From: Methylobacterium phyllostachyos
Lineage (GTDB): Bacteria; Pseudomonadota; Alphaproteobacteria; Rhizobiales; Beijerinckiaceae
DNA length: 64,000 bases
Direction of reading: 5' to 3'
Assembly (NCBI RefSeq): GCF_900103445.1
Contig: NZ_FNHS01000009.1
Span: 223,397 to 287,396, forward strand
In this document: one piece after another, positions 18,104-29,876 of the stretch
Layout: each line of letters begins with the position of its first letter
Numbering within the stretch: the first letter of the stretch is position 1
Made by a program: the position numbers and the translations under genes
The notes under the pieces: model-generated
What the model was told of the DNA's origin: nothing
The model's database searches: none
Seen by the model: the letters and a program-made list of their open reading frames with translations, nothing else

Positions 18104-19117
18104 TCAGAGCAGTCCGCGCGCCTTGGCGAGATCGACGAGGTCCGTCTGCGGGCGGGCGCCGATGTGCTGGATCACCTCGGCGGCCGCCAGCGTGCCGAGC
18201 CGGGCGCTGGCGACGTTGTCGAGGCCGCGGGCGTGGCCGGCGAGGAACCCGGCCGCGAACAGGTCACCGGCCCCGGTCGTGTCCACCACCGCGTGGACCG
18301 GGCTCGCCTCGACGGCGCGAACCTCGCCGCCCTGGACCACCAGGGCGCCGTCGGCCGAGCGGGTGACGAGGCCGAGGAGGTGGCGGCCGCGGGCGTTGCG
18401 CTCGTCACGCAGGGCCGCCACGGCGGCCTCGGCATCATCGGTCTGGTAGAGGCTCTGGAGCTCGCCCATGTTGGCGAACAGGATGTCGATGCTGCCGTCG
18501 CGGATCAGACCCAGGAACTCGTCCCGGTAGCGGCCGACGCAGAAGGCGTCCGACAGGGTCAGCGCCACGGCGTTGCCGGCTTGGTGGGCGATCTGGGCGG
18601 CCTTGCGGAACGCGTCCTTGGCCGCCGGCGGATCCCACAGATAGCCTTCGAGGTAGACGACCCGGGCGGACTTCACCAGCGCGTCGTCGACATCGGCGGG
18701 CGAGAGGCCCTGGCAGGCACCGAGATAGGTGCTCATCGTGCGCTCGCCGTCCGGCGTCACCAGGATGAGGCAGCGGGCCGTGGCCGGCCCCTCGGACGCC
18801 GCCGGGACGGTGAAGCCGACGCCGGTGGCCTTCAGGTCGTGGCCGAACAGGGTGCCGAGCTCGTCGTCCCGCACCTTGCCGACGAAGCCTGTCTTGGCGC
18901 CGAGGAGCGCCGCGCCCACGGCGGTGTTCGCCCCCGAGCCGCCCGACACGATCGTCGTCTGACCCATGGCCGCAAACAGCGATTCCGCCCGCGGCTCGTC
19001 GATGAGCTGCATGGCGCCCTTGGTGACGCCCTGATCGGCGAGGAAGGATTCGTCTGCGCGGGCGATCACGTCGACGATCGCGTTGCCTAGCACGAGGAGA
19101 TCGAGGGAGGCTGTCAT
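18104..19117 (-). CDS. adenosine kinase (PfkB family)
   Basis: The 337-residue protein phosphorylates adenosine or a related nucleoside with ATP. It shows the ribokinase-family glycine-rich N-terminal motif (SGGSGANTAVGAALLG) and the C-terminal anion-hole signature with the catalytic Asp (DTTGAGDLFAAGFLAG). The overall pattern (MTASLDLLVLGNAIVDVIAR...) is that of bacterial adenosine kinase-like PfkB proteins. The ATG at 19117 is preferred over an upstream in-frame start at 19153 because the conserved sequence begins there. It stands alone on the minus strand, with a bidirectional hairpin beyond its stop. Exact sugar specificity cannot be read from sequence alone. Confidence 0.88.
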   Translation of the reverse strand: MTASLDLLVLGNAIVDVIARADESFLADQGVTKGAMQLIDEPRAESLFAAMGQTTIVSGGSGANTAVGAALLGAKTGFVGKVRDDELGTLFGHDLKATGVGFTVPAASEGPATARCLILVTPDGERTMSTYLGACQGLSPADVDDALVKSARVVYLEGYLWDPPAAKDAFRKAAQIAHQAGNAVALTLSDAFCVGRYRDEFLGLIRDGSIDILFANMGELQSLYQTDDAEAAVAALRDERNARGRHLLGLVTRSADGALVVQGGEVRAVEASPVHAVVDTTGAGDLFAAGFLAGHARGLDNVASARLGTLAAAEVIQHIGARPQTDLVDLAKARGLL

Positions 19118-19168
19118 CGGGCGTCCTGATTGGGGTTCGCGCCGCTGTGACATCCGCCTCGGATCGGA

Positions 19169-19753
19169 TCAAGCCGCGGGATCTGCGGGGGGCGGGAGAT
19201 CGGCGAAGAGGTCGGCGACGGGCAGGGTCAGGCCGGGTGGGGTGAGGTCGAGGATGCCGTCGGTGGCGATGCGGGTCTCGATCAGCTCTTCGGCGCCGCG
19301 TCGATGATGGATGACCAAGCGCTTGACCGGATCAATCATCAGATAATGCGCCACGCTCGCGAGACTGAAATATCGCGCCAGTTTGAAGCCTGCATCGACT
19401 GAGCGCGTACCCGGCGACTGGACTTCAACGACGATCACGGGATCGGGCACCTCGATGGCCTCAACATCCATCTGTGGCCCGCAATACACGAGGGCATCGG
19501 GCTCAAAGGTCGTCGTTCCATCGATGCGGACCGTCATGCCGTCGGGCATCATGTGGCAGCGGCAGCCAGTTCCGGCCGCCGTGATCGCCCGTTTCAAGGC
19601 CGTTTGTGTCGCGTACTTCACCAGAGCATGTCCGGCCCGTTCCGGCGCCATCGCGAAGACCTCGCCGTCGACCAGTTCGAAGCGCCCCGGCTGAGCTTCG
19701 GCCCAGACCAGGAATGTGTCGACGTCCATCCGTTGCTTCGGCAGTGCGACCAT
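19169..19753 (-). CDS. Uma2-family (DUF820) putative endonuclease
   Basis: This 194-residue protein has a PD-(D/E)xK-like restriction-fold pattern: GRFELVDGEVFAMAPE, then FEPDALVYCGPQ, then DPVIVVEVQSPGTRSVD. The E-x-D and E-V-x-S residues typical of the family are present. Uma2 proteins are abundant in cyanobacteria and also found in Methylobacterium. Their cellular role is unproven, although the fold suggests nuclease activity. The ATG at 19753 follows the MFS gene stop by a few dozen bases on the same strand, so it may be the distal gene of that unit. Confidence 0.85.
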   Translation of the reverse strand: MVALPKQRMDVDTFLVWAEAQPGRFELVDGEVFAMAPERAGHALVKYATQTALKRAITAAGTGCRCHMMPDGMTVRIDGTTTFEPDALVYCGPQMDVEAIEVPDPVIVVEVQSPGTRSVDAGFKLARYFSLASVAHYLMIDPVKRLVIHHRRGAEELIETRIATDGILDLTPPGLTLPVADLFADLPPPADPAA

Positions 19754-19787
19754 GCGCTTAGCGTAACACGATTCGAACCGGCAGACC

Positions 19788-21197
19788 TCAGCCGGCGATC
19801 TTCTCCAGCGCCACATTCCGCGTCCGCGGGCCGAGGAGGCCAACAAGCAGCCCCGCGGCCAGCATCGCCGCCGAGATGAACAGGAACACCCCCGGCGTCC
19901 CCGCCTCGCGCAGCACGAAGGCGATGACGAAGCCGGTAAAGATCGCCGAGAACCGGCTCCACGAATACACGAAGCCCACCGCCCGGGCGCGGATGCCGGT
20001 CGGGAACAGCTCGGCCTGATAGGCGTGGAAGCTGTACGACATCACGTTGGAGGCGAGCGTCAGGCCGATGCCGAGCGCCACGATCGCCTCGACCTCCGTG
20101 GTCCGCGCGAAGGCGAGCCCGCAGGCGATGTACACGAGGGCGGCCGCCACGATGACGTGCTTGCGCTCGAACCGGTCGGCGATGATAAGACCGATCAGCG
20201 GCCCGACCGGGGCGGCGAGCGCGATCAGCGCCGTGTAGGCGAGGCTCGACGTGACCGTGACGCCCTGCGCTACCAAGAGCGTCGGCACCCAGTTGGCGAA
20301 GCCGTAGAAGCCCACGGTCTGGAACACGTTGAACCCGGCCATCATCAGCGCCCGGCGGCGATAGGGCGCCACCCACAGGTCGCGGAAGGCGCCGCGCGGC
20401 TGCACCGGCTCCGGCGCGGCGGGCGCGGGCAGCGGGCGCCCGAATTCCGCGGCGACCTGCGCTTCGAGCTGCCGCAGGACCGCGTCCGCCTCCGCGAGCC
20501 GCACGTGCTCAACGAGCCAGCGCGGACTCTCCGGCAGGCCCGCGCGCAGCCACCAGACCCCAAGGGCTGCCGAGGCGCCGATCAGCACGACCCAGCGCCA
20601 GCCGTCGATGCCCAAAGGGGCGGTCGGGATCAGCAGGTAGGAGAGGAACGCCACCACGGGGACCGCCGTGAAGCCGATGCCCTGGCACAGGGCGAAGGCG
20701 CGGCCGCGCACCGCCTTCGGCACCAGCTCCGAGAGGTAGCTGCCGATCGTCACCATTTCCAGCCCCAGGCCAATCCCGGCAACGAGCCGCCAGAGGTTGA
20801 GCCCGAAGGCCTCATGCTGGCACGCCATCACGAGATTGGCGGCGGTGTAGGCCAGGAGCGACCACATGAAGATCGCCCGGCGCCCGAACCGGTCGGCGAG
20901 CCAGCCGCACAACAGGGTGCCGATGAACAGGCCGGTGAACAGGGCGGCCACGAAGCTCGCGACGCCGCTCGCCCCGAACAGGCCGGGGGTAGTCGGCGTC
21001 AGGATCCCGCCCTTGACCAGACCCGGTGCGACGTAGCCGGTGAACAGCAGATCGTAGAGTTCGAAGAAGAAGCCGAGGCCCAGCAGCACCACGAGCCGCC
21101 AGATCGTGCGCGTGGCGGGCAGCCGGTCGAGGCGCGCGAGGAGGTTGCCGGGATCAAGGGCGTCGGCCGCTCCCGGTCCGTGTGTCGTGGTGGCCAT
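19788..21197 (-). CDS. MFS transporter, sugar/aromatic-acid porter type
   Basis: The 469-residue membrane protein shows about 12 hydrophobic segments with a long cytoplasmic loop between TM6 and TM7. The MFS signature lies after TM2 (GWLADRFGRRAIFMWS) and is repeated in the second half (IIADRFERKH). An ELVPKAVRGRAF segment follows TM4, and PESPRWLVEH follows TM6. Both are typical of the metabolite:H+ symporter and sugar porter groups. The substrate is unknown. The frame is open to a GTG at 21245; the ATG at 21197 is preferred as a more compact start. It is divergent from the MCP/solute-binding fusion gene. Confidence 0.88.
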   Translation of the reverse strand: MATTTHGPGAADALDPGNLLARLDRLPATRTIWRLVVLLGLGFFFELYDLLFTGYVAPGLVKGGILTPTTPGLFGASGVASFVAALFTGLFIGTLLCGWLADRFGRRAIFMWSLLAYTAANLVMACQHEAFGLNLWRLVAGIGLGLEMVTIGSYLSELVPKAVRGRAFALCQGIGFTAVPVVAFLSYLLIPTAPLGIDGWRWVVLIGASAALGVWWLRAGLPESPRWLVEHVRLAEADAVLRQLEAQVAAEFGRPLPAPAAPEPVQPRGAFRDLWVAPYRRRALMMAGFNVFQTVGFYGFANWVPTLLVAQGVTVTSSLAYTALIALAAPVGPLIGLIIADRFERKHVIVAAALVYIACGLAFARTTEVEAIVALGIGLTLASNVMSYSFHAYQAELFPTGIRARAVGFVYSWSRFSAIFTGFVIAFVLREAGTPGVFLFISAAMLAAGLLVGLLGPRTRNVALEKIAG

Positions 21198-21449
21198 ATG
21201 CGCGTGCTCTGCCCGTATCCGGCTCCGGGCCGTATCCTCGGCCACTCGCCCGGAACAGCGCCGCCCGCAAGGGCCGGGGCGTCGATCGGGTGTTCGCCAG
21301 GAGCGGTCGCACCGGAGGCGGTGGCGTCGATATCGGCCGCGGGCGGTTAAAATTTGCGCTGAACAAGGGTGGCTTTGGGCAGGGCGGATGCAGCGTCCTG
21401 CACCGCCGTAGTTAGGAATTCAGGTTTATCGCTGCGTCTGGGCCGAAGC

Positions 21450-23180
21450 ATGGGCGGAACCGTTACCGAGGAGACAGCCGAGGCCGTGCTGGTCGAGGCG
21501 TTGAACGGCGTGAGCACGCTGCTGCACTATGCGGCGCAGGCCAACGGACAAGCCGGCAGCTTCACCCGGGAGATCCGGCGTCAGAGTTCCGGTGTCGAGG
21601 CATCGCTTGCGGCCACGCGGGATAGTGTCGGGCGCGACACGGCTGCCCGCACCGCAGCCGATCTGCGCAACTTGCTGGTCGGCGCAGTGGCGGACGCCAT
21701 GCGGGTCGTCACGTCGGAGATGCAGCGCATCGCGGAGCGGATCGACGCCAAGGCGTCCGAGGCAGGGCGGCTGGTCGCGATGATCGATCAGATCGGTGCC
21801 ACGATCCGGCTGCTGTCGCTCAATGCGACGATCGAGGCAGCGCGGGCCGGAGCCGAGGGCCGCGGCTTCGCCGTCGTGGCCATGGAGGTCCGGGACCTCG
21901 CCAACCGGACCCGGGAGAGTGCCCGCACCGCCGCGACGGTCATCGATTTCTCGGACGTGCGCGCCGAGCTCGAAGCCCTGCGTCAGTCGACCGATCATGC
22001 CCTCGACGACCTCGGCGGGGTGGTACGGGTGACCTCCGACCGGATCGAGACGTTGCTCGGCACCGTCGGCGGCGAGCTGGCCGCGATCAGCGCCAGCAAC
22101 GCCTCGATCAACGAGGCACTCGCCGCGATGCAGGGTTGCCTCGACCGCACGGAAGCGAAGACCGCGCGGGCCACAGCGCTCGTCGGGGATGTCGCGACGG
22201 CCGTCTCGGGCGGGCCGACGCCCGATCCGGTCCGGTATGGCCTTGCGCGCCTGCCGGCCCACTACGACCGGCTCGACGCTGTGCTGGCCCGGGGGCGCCT
22301 GCGCATCGCGGTCGAACCCGATTTCAAGGGGCTGTCCTTCCGCCAGTCTGCGGGCGGCCCATTGGTCGGGCTCGACATCGACTACGCCACCGCCTTCAGC
22401 CGCTACCTCGGGGTCGAGGCGCAGTTCGTCGAATGCCCCTGGGACCAGTGTACGGAACTCCTGGCCGTGGGCCGCGGCCCGGGCGACCCGCCTGTCGATA
22501 TCGTCTGGTCGGCCCTGCCGCCGAGCGCGGCGTTCACGGGCATCGCCTATTCGCGCGCCTACAGCTACCTGCACTATGTCCTCGCCCGCCGGGCGGGCGA
22601 CACCCGCATCCGCACGCTTGCCGATCTGGAGGGGCGCACCCTCGGGATCATCAACGATCCGAGTGCATACGCCACCCTGGAGGCGGCAGGCCTGCGCTGG
22701 GCGCAGCACCTGGGCGCCGCCGGGCCGCGCCTTGCCACCCTGGGCAGCCTGATCGCGATGACCGATCAGGGCCGCATCCATGACGCCCTCGCCGGGGGCG
22801 CGGTGGATGCCTTCGCGGTGGATGCGCCGATCATGCATTGGGCCTGCACCCATCCGGATAGCCCCTGGTGCGGGCGTATCGAGATCCTCCCGGGCAACAT
22901 CGCCGCGGCGCCTTGGTATTATGCGGCGGCCACGGCCGATCACTCCTCCGCCTGCCGCCTGCTCATGGCGGCCGACGCCTTCATCGCGGGCTTCGTCAAC
23001 ACCCGGGAGCGGGCGGAGATCGAGCGGATGTGGCAGGGCGGGATCATCGCGGGCACGCACGGCTATCGCGACGAGCCCGGAGGCCTGCGCGGCGCAAGCG
23101 AACTCGCTGTCGCCTACCGCGCCGTCACCGGACGGGACCCGGTCCTTCCCCATGACCTCGTCGGGCGCCGGGTCGCGTGA
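21450..23180 (+). CDS. soluble chemoreceptor-like protein fused to a C-terminal solute-binding domain
   Basis: The 576-residue product combines two domains rarely placed this way. Residues about 30-270 are an MCP signalling-type coiled coil with the tip sequence [20 protein letters not shown]. Residues about 285-540 resemble a family-3 periplasmic solute-binding domain ([70 protein letters not shown]). No signal peptide or membrane segment is visible, so both domains are predicted to be cytoplasmic. The likely role is coupling an intracellular small molecule to the chemotaxis kinase. The ATG at 21450 starts MGGTVTEE; upstream in-frame sequence is not protein-like. The ligand is unknown. Confidence 0.85.
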   Translation: MGGTVTEETAEAVLVEALNGVSTLLHYAAQANGQAGSFTREIRRQSSGVEASLAATRDSVGRDTAARTAADLRNLLVGAVADAMRVVTSEMQRIAERIDAKASEAGRLVAMIDQIGATIRLLSLNATIEAARAGAEGRGFAVVAMEVRDLANRTRESARTAATVIDFSDVRAELEALRQSTDHALDDLGGVVRVTSDRIETLLGTVGGELAAISASNASINEALAAMQGCLDRTEAKTARATALVGDVATAVSGGPTPDPVRYGLARLPAHYDRLDAVLARGRLRIAVEPDFKGLSFRQSAGGPLVGLDIDYATAFSRYLGVEAQFVECPWDQCTELLAVGRGPGDPPVDIVWSALPPSAAFTGIAYSRAYSYLHYVLARRAGDTRIRTLADLEGRTLGIINDPSAYATLEAAGLRWAQHLGAAGPRLATLGSLIAMTDQGRIHDALAGGAVDAFAVDAPIMHWACTHPDSPWCGRIEILPGNIAAAPWYYAAATADHSSACRLLMAADAFIAGFVNTRERAEIERMWQGGIIAGTHGYRDEPGGLRGASELAVAYRAVTGRDPVLPHDLVGRRVA

Positions 23181-23265
23181 TCGGCGCTTCCGGGACCAGC
23201 ACCCGAGTCTCGGCTATCTTGCGTCGTCTTGCGCCGAACCGGTGTCCACTCCGGCCGGGCGCGCT

Positions 23266-24195
23266 CTAAGCCCCGAACACCGACCAGCCCATGCGCTGTG
23301 TCAGGCGCTCCAGAGCGATACGGCCGAGATGGGAGTTGCCGGCGGCGTCGAGGCCCGGCGACCAGACCGCGATCGAGGCTTTTCCGGGCGCCACCGCCAG
23401 GATACCGCCGCCGACGCCGCTCTTGCCCGGCAGGCCGACCCGATAGGCGAACTCGCCCGAGCCGTCGTAATGGCCGCAGGTCAGCATGATCGCGTTGATG
23501 CGGCGCGCCCGCTCGGCCGAGACCACCGAGTGTCCGGTCGTGGGGTTCATGCCGTTATGGGCCAGGAACCGCCCGGCGGCGGCGAGCTGGCGGCAGGTCA
23601 TCGCGATGGCGCAATGGTGGAAGTAGACGCCGAGCGTGTAGTCCACCGGATTGTCGATGACCCCGAAGGACTTCATGTAGTTGGCGAGCGCGGTGTTGCG
23701 GAAGCCGGTGCGCTTCTCGGAGGCCGCCACCCGCTCGTCGATCGTGATGCTGGGATCCTGGGCCAGGAACTGCATGAAGCGCAGGATCTCGCCCAAAGCC
23801 TCGCGCGGCTCGTGGCCCGAGAGGATCAGGTCGGTCACCGCGATGGCGCCGGCATTGATGAACGGGTTGCGCGGCACCCCGCGCTCCCGCTCCAGCTGGA
23901 CGATGGAGTTGAACGGGTTGCCGGACGGCTCGCGACCGACCCGCTTCCACAACCGGTCGCCGGCCATGCCGAGCGCGAGGGTCAGGGTGAAGACCTTCGA
24001 GACGCTCTGGATCGAGAACGGCGTCTCACTGTCGCCGCCCGTGAAGGCTTGCCCCTCCGCGTCGATCACCGCGATGCCGAATTTCTTCGGGTCGATACGG
24101 GCGAGTTCGGGGATGTAGTCCGCGACAGCGCCCCGGTCGGAGCGCTCGGTCATCTCCTCGGAGATCTCCCGGATGACGTGGGCGAGGTCGGGCAC
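23266..24195 (-). CDS. glsA: glutaminase A
   Basis: The enzyme hydrolyses L-glutamine to glutamate and ammonia. The serine-dependent beta-lactamase-like fold is marked by [17 protein letters not shown], with the catalytic Ser and Lys two and five positions into SVSK. It also carries the family blocks [30 protein letters not shown] and [17 protein letters not shown]. Starting at the GTG at 24195 gives 309 residues, matching the usual length of about 308. An upstream ATG at 24252 would add an unconserved Arg/Gly-rich stretch. It stands alone between the fusion receptor and the ABC exporter. Confidence 0.93.
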   Translation of the reverse strand: MPDLAHVIREISEEMTERSDRGAVADYIPELARIDPKKFGIAVIDAEGQAFTGGDSETPFSIQSVSKVFTLTLALGMAGDRLWKRVGREPSGNPFNSIVQLERERGVPRNPFINAGAIAVTDLILSGHEPREALGEILRFMQFLAQDPSITIDERVAASEKRTGFRNTALANYMKSFGVIDNPVDYTLGVYFHHCAIAMTCRQLAAAGRFLAHNGMNPTTGHSVVSAERARRINAIMLTCGHYDGSGEFAYRVGLPGKSGVGGGILAVAPGKASIAVWSPGLDAAGNSHLGRIALERLTQRMGWSVFGA

Positions 24196-24556
24196 GGTTG
24201 GGCTCAGGGTCGGGATGCCTCGCCCGCGGGCCGGGCCGCGCCGGCGATGCAAGGTCCGGTCCGCGTCGGGCGCGAAGTTTGCGACGCTTTAGCAGCGCGG
24301 TTGGGGTGAGGGAACCGCGGGATTGGGGTGGGAGGCAACAGGAGGAACTGCGGGTTTACCCTCCACCTCGGCGGGCTACCGGCTACACAGGTTTGAAGCA
24401 TGCAGGTGGTGTCGAAGCGCGACAGGCCACCTCTCCCGCACGGGAGAGGGGACCCGCGCACCGTCAAGCTGACGGATGCGCTCGTCGAGATCGCAAACCT
24501 TGCAGCCTGCAAAAGGAAGGGCGCGTGGGCATCCGACTCGTTTAATCCACGCAAGC
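24196..24556. other. intergenic region with a REP-like hairpin, no gene seen
   Basis: This stretch between glsA and the ABC exporter has no plausible coding frame. It contains a perfect palindrome at 24430-24449 (cctctcccg-ca-cgggagagg) with the same CTCTCCC/GGGAGAG core as the palindromes near 46.1-46.3 kb. The promoter of glsA should also lie here, on the minus strand. Confidence 0.6.
24430..24449. repeat. short palindrome of the GGGAGAGG repeat family
   Basis: Nine-base arms flank two bases. The core is shared with the repeats at 46.1-46.3 kb, so this is probably a truncated copy of that element. It may also serve as a terminator for the ABC exporter gene, which ends about 110 bases away. 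Confidence 0.5.
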
Positions 24557-26338
<1,782 letters not shown>

Positions 26339-26477
26339 TCCGTATTCGCGCGGCTCTGGCTTACGGGCAAGGCGGAGTGCAGCGCGGACGCAGTCGAACC
26401 CGCAGCGGCAACGCGAGAGCGTTGCCATATGTTGCACCGGTCCGCACCTCCCGTGCGCTTTTATCCGTCAAACCTGA

Positions 26478-26495
26478 ACACCGCTTGAGCGGTGT
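26478..26495. terminator. small hairpin downstream of the MFS gene
   Basis: The sequence acaccgct-tg-agcggtgt can fold into a short strong hairpin about 90 bases past the MFS stop on the minus strand. It lacks a clear T run, so the function is tentative. Confidence 0.3.
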
Positions 26496-26586
26496 GGAAA
26501 CGTCCAAGCGAATCCGATGCCGCGGTGCCCTGAGCCGGGACATGCGCTCCTGCGCCGAACCGGCAGCCGCTCCGTCGAAGCACGCC

Positions 26587-27969
26587 CTAGGCCGCGCGCT
26601 CCGCAGGATCAGCCCCGGGCTGACGGGTTTCAGGCATGATCAACGCCACCAGCATGAAGGCCGCGAAGCCCACGCAGGCCAGCCCCAGGAAGGCGCTGTG
26701 GCTGCCGAGGCGGTCGGCCATCACGCCGGCGAGCGACGTGGACAGGGCGGCGCCGATGCCCATGGCGGTGCCGACCGCGCCGAGGGCGAGGTTGAAGCGC
26801 CCGGTCCCACGGGTGAGGTCCGAGACGATGAGCGGCACCATTACGCCGAGGACTGAGGCCGAGATCCCGTCGAGCACCTGGATGGCGACGAGGCCGTAGG
26901 GGTTGGTGGTGTAGGCGAGCATCAGGCCGCGCACCGGCAATGCGCCGAAGCCGAACAGCAGCACCGGGTAGCGGCCGAACCGCTCGGCCGCGCGCCCGAC
27001 CGCGGGGGCGCTGACCGCCAGCACCGCCTGCGGGACCATGATGCAGGCAGCCACCAGGGCGGTTGCGGTCTCACTCGCCCGGAGCGTCAGGACGCTGCCG
27101 ACCAGCGGCAGCATCGCGGCATTGGCGAGGAAGAACAGCACCATGCAGGCCGAGAAGCACAGGAGCCCGCGGTTGGTGAGCAGCGAGCGGATGCCGTCCT
27201 GACCGGCGGCGCGGGGCGCTTCTGGACGTGCCGGCTCCGCGAACACTCCGGAATCGATGTCCCCGGCGCGGATGCGTGCCAGTGCGATCACCGTGGGGAT
27301 GCCGAGCGCTGCCGTCAGGTAGAACACCGCCCCGTTCGACAGGTAATAGCCGATGGCGCCCATCCCGGCAGCGCCGAGCGCGTTGCCCAGCGCCGCGAAG
27401 CTCGCGTTGCGGCCGAGGCGCTCGCCGGCTTGCGCACGCCCGACGAGGCCGATGCTGATCGCCGCGATGGCCGGCGTCAGCACGCAGCTCGCCGCCGAAT
27501 GTGCCGCCATCGCCAGCAGGACCACCAGAAAGCTCGGCCACACCGCGAGTGCGAAGGCGCTGCCCGCGATGCCGATCACCGCCACCGCGGCCGCGAAGCG
27601 CTTCGAGCGGACCACGTCGACGAAGGCTCCGCCCGGCACTTGGCCCAGCAGGGCGACGAGGCTGCCCACGGTGAGGGCGAAGCCGATATCCGACTGGGTC
27701 CACTTGGCCTGCGAGAAGTAGACGGCCAGGAACGGCCCGAACCCGGTCTGCAGGTTGGCGACGAAGAACGCGAAGGCGTCGAGCCCGTAGCGGCTCGCCG
27801 ACGAGATCCGGCGCTCGCCGACGGAGGTCCCGGCCACTGGTGACGGCTCGCGCGGGAACTCGGCCCCCTGGTCCTTCAGGCGCATGGCGCGCGCGCGGAT
27901 GTCCTGCCGGGGCATCTCGCGCTCGCGGGGGGAGACAGCGGTTCGTACCTTCAATCGGGCCACCGTCAT
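26587..27969 (-). CDS. MFS transporter
   Basis: The 460-residue protein has about 12 membrane segments after a hydrophilic N-terminus of about 55 residues. Recognisable parts are SRYGLDAFAFFVANLQTGFG at the first segment, the motif-A region GQVPGGAFVDVVRSKRFAAA, and FGRYPVLLFGFGALP in the second half. The substrate is unknown; the pattern resembles efflux-type MFS proteins. Its ATG overlaps the stop of the upstream PRC-barrel gene (ATGA), so the two are translationally coupled. The combination of a periplasmic PRC-barrel protein and an MFS pump is unusual and unexplained. Confidence 0.85.
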   Translation of the reverse strand: MTVARLKVRTAVSPREREMPRQDIRARAMRLKDQGAEFPREPSPVAGTSVGERRISSASRYGLDAFAFFVANLQTGFGPFLAVYFSQAKWTQSDIGFALTVGSLVALLGQVPGGAFVDVVRSKRFAAAVAVIGIAGSAFALAVWPSFLVVLLAMAAHSAASCVLTPAIAAISIGLVGRAQAGERLGRNASFAALGNALGAAGMGAIGYYLSNGAVFYLTAALGIPTVIALARIRAGDIDSGVFAEPARPEAPRAAGQDGIRSLLTNRGLLCFSACMVLFFLANAAMLPLVGSVLTLRASETATALVAACIMVPQAVLAVSAPAVGRAAERFGRYPVLLFGFGALPVRGLMLAYTTNPYGLVAIQVLDGISASVLGVMVPLIVSDLTRGTGRFNLALGAVGTAMGIGAALSTSLAGVMADRLGSHSAFLGLACVGFAAFMLVALIMPETRQPGADPAERAA

Positions 27970-28682
27970 CTATCCGGAGCCTTCTCCGGCGGTGCGGCGG
28001 GCGGGGTCTGGCCCGTGGAAGCGGGGGGTGTCGGAGAGGCGACGGGGGGCGCCGGGTTGGCCGCGGGAGCGGCGGCCGGGGCGGCAGGCGAGGCCGCGGG
28101 CGCGGCGGCCTGATCGCCCTCGGCCGCGGGTGCGGCGGGGCTCGCGGGGCCCAGGACCACGATCGGCTCGCCCGCCTTGTACTCCGGCGACACGCGGACC
28201 TGATTGCGCGTCAGCGCGACCGACAGCTTGCGCTCCTTGCCGCCGTCCGAGCTGAAGCGCAGGGCGCGCCAGTCGACCGCGATCTTGCGGGTGCCGACCC
28301 CGAGGAAGCCGCCGAAATCGATGATCGCCGCCCGCGGGTGACCCTCCTTGTCGATGATGATGTCGATGACCCGACCCAGCTCGTCGCCCTGGGCGCTGCG
28401 CACGCTGCGGCCGAGCAGGCTCTCGTAATCCTGCGTGTCGAGAACCGTGGCGGGCGTGCCCTGCTGCTGCTGCGCCGGGGTCTGGGCCGCCGCGGCCGGC
28501 GCCGGGGCGGGCGAGGCCGGGGCGGGCGAGGCCGGGTTGGTCGCAGGAGGAGCCGGATTCGCCGCAGGTGCCTGGGGCGATGCTTGGCCGGGCGCGCTCT
28601 CGCTCCCGCTCGCCTGCACCGCCGCCCCCGACGCCCAGAGGGCGAGCGTCACGGCCGCGATCATCCGGTTGGTTCTGAACAC
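27966..28682 (-). CDS. exported PRC-barrel domain protein with Pro/Ala-rich flanks
   Basis: A basic start and hydrophobic core (FRTNRMIAAVTLALWASGAA) form a signal peptide from the GTG at 28682. AGAGGA lies six bases upstream. An Ala/Pro-rich linker follows. The PRC-barrel (YESLLGRSVRSAQGDELGRV, then AAIIDFGGFLGVGTRKIAVD) occupies roughly residues 80-175. A second Pro/Ala-rich tail ends the protein. PRC-barrels are small beta-barrels used in RNA processing and photosynthetic reaction centres. Exported versions in Rhizobiales are common but uncharacterised. It overlaps the MFS start by four bases. Confidence 0.85.
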   Translation of the reverse strand: MFRTNRMIAAVTLALWASGAAVQASGSESAPGQASPQAPAANPAPPATNPASPAPASPAPAPAAAAQTPAQQQQGTPATVLDTQDYESLLGRSVRSAQGDELGRVIDIIIDKEGHPRAAIIDFGGFLGVGTRKIAVDWRALRFSSDGGKERKLSVALTRNQVRVSPEYKAGEPIVVLGPASPAAPAAEGDQAAAPAASPAAPAAAPAANPAPPVASPTPPASTGQTPPAAPPEKAPDR

Positions 28683-28965
28683 GCTTCGTCCTCTGAGGAA
28701 GGGCCGGGCCGAGCCGGCACGCCGGCGCGGTTCCGCCTGCGGATCGCCGTCGTGCCGCAGGACCTGGGCGAAGTTATGGATCCCATCAGCCGCGTCGCAA
28801 GGTTCGGGCAAGGTTCAAGGAAGGTTTGGTTCCGCACCCTTGCCGGGACGGCCGTGGCGGTCGCGGGGACGGTGTCTGGTTTTCGCCGCATCCCCGGAGT
28901 AGAGAACGGCCCATAAGTCACGCGAGCCGCGGGCAGCACCGCGGCCTTGTTTCGAGGACCACACG

Positions 28966-29373
28966 ATGCCGATCCTCCCCTCGTCGAGCTGCCCCGCCCT
29001 GCGCGGCCTCGCGCTGGGCGCCGCCCTGTCCGGACTTGTGGCCGGCTGTCAGGCGCTTGGAGGTGGGGGCGGCGTGATGCCGGCCTCCGATGTCGGGCTC
29101 CCGCCCTCCATGCGGGACGCGCTGCCGAACCGGCAGGCCCGCAACGCCGCCGTCGATGCCGACGGCCAGCCGCTCCAGACCGCGCCGACGAAGCAGCTCG
29201 CCATCCCGAAGGCCGCCGGCAGCGCGACGCGGTCCGCGGATTCGGGTGAGCGGCGCATCCGGCGCGAGGATCTCGACGGCGGCAACGGCGCGGTCGGGGC
29301 CGGGACCAGCAGCGGTTCGATGGGGCCGACGATGGCGCCCGGCGGCAGCGTCGGCCTCGGCGGGAAGTTCTGA
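28966..29373 (+). CDS. small putative lipoprotein
   Basis: The 135-residue protein starts with a lipoprotein signal peptide whose lipobox is LVAG-C28, so Cys28 should be lipidated. The mature part is Gly/Ser-rich and likely disordered, with a basic ERRIRRED patch. I recognise no domain. The ATG at 28966 sits about 45 bases after the start of the intergenic ribosome-binding region (aggaccacacg). It is divergent from the exported PRC-barrel gene. Confidence 0.65.
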   Translation: MPILPSSSCPALRGLALGAALSGLVAGCQALGGGGGVMPASDVGLPPSMRDALPNRQARNAAVDADGQPLQTAPTKQLAIPKAAGSATRSADSGERRIRREDLDGGNGAVGAGTSSGSMGPTMAPGGSVGLGGKF

Positions 29374-29399
29374 CGATCCGCGAACCCGCGTCGGTCGAC

Positions 29400-29762
29400 C
29401 TAGCCCACGGCCTCATTCGGAGCGCCCGCGAGGACGCCGGGATCGATGTCGACCACGTAGCCGCCGAGTTCCGGGCTGTAGGTCAGGGCCTTCCAGGGCA
29501 GCGGGTGATGGGTCTCGCCGAGGCCCAGGAAACCGCCGAACGCCAGCACCGCGTAGGCAACCTGCCCGGAAAGCTTGTCCACCATGATCGTGTGGATGGC
29601 ACCGAGATGGCGGCCGGTCTGGTCGTAGACCGCCGCGCCCTCGACCTTGTTGGTGGCGATCAGCCGGGCGGTCTCATCGATGGCGATGCCCTCGCCGGTG
29701 GGATCGAGCTCTAGAGTCCCGGGCTTTCTGACGGCGCGTTCGTTGGGCAGGTCTGTCGGCAT
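29400..29762 (-). CDS. PRC-barrel domain protein
   Basis: The 120-residue protein consists mainly of one PRC-barrel: IATNKVEGAAVYDQTGRHLG, then VAYAVLAFGGFLGLGETHHP, then LPWKALTYSPELGGYVVDID. It has no signal peptide, so it is expected to be cytoplasmic, unlike the exported homologue about 1 kb upstream. Such small proteins are often stress-related in Rhizobiales, but no function is proven. It converges with the lipoprotein gene. Confidence 0.85.
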   Translation of the reverse strand: MPTDLPNERAVRKPGTLELDPTGEGIAIDETARLIATNKVEGAAVYDQTGRHLGAIHTIMVDKLSGQVAYAVLAFGGFLGLGETHHPLPWKALTYSPELGGYVVDIDPGVLAGAPNEAVG

Positions 29763-29876
29763 GGTCGCTCCCGGTCGTTGGATGCGGGACTTTCCGCACC
29801 CTGTTGCTCGTCAGAACCAAGAGGGAGGCGGGAGACCGGTTCCACGCACCGGGCGTCGGGCATGGGTGTCTCCCGC

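Noticed and set aside
19755..19800. tRNA-like T-loop (GGTTCGAATC) on the minus strand
   Set aside because: No matching T stem, anticodon arm or acceptor stem could be built, and the upstream part is the end of the MFS gene.
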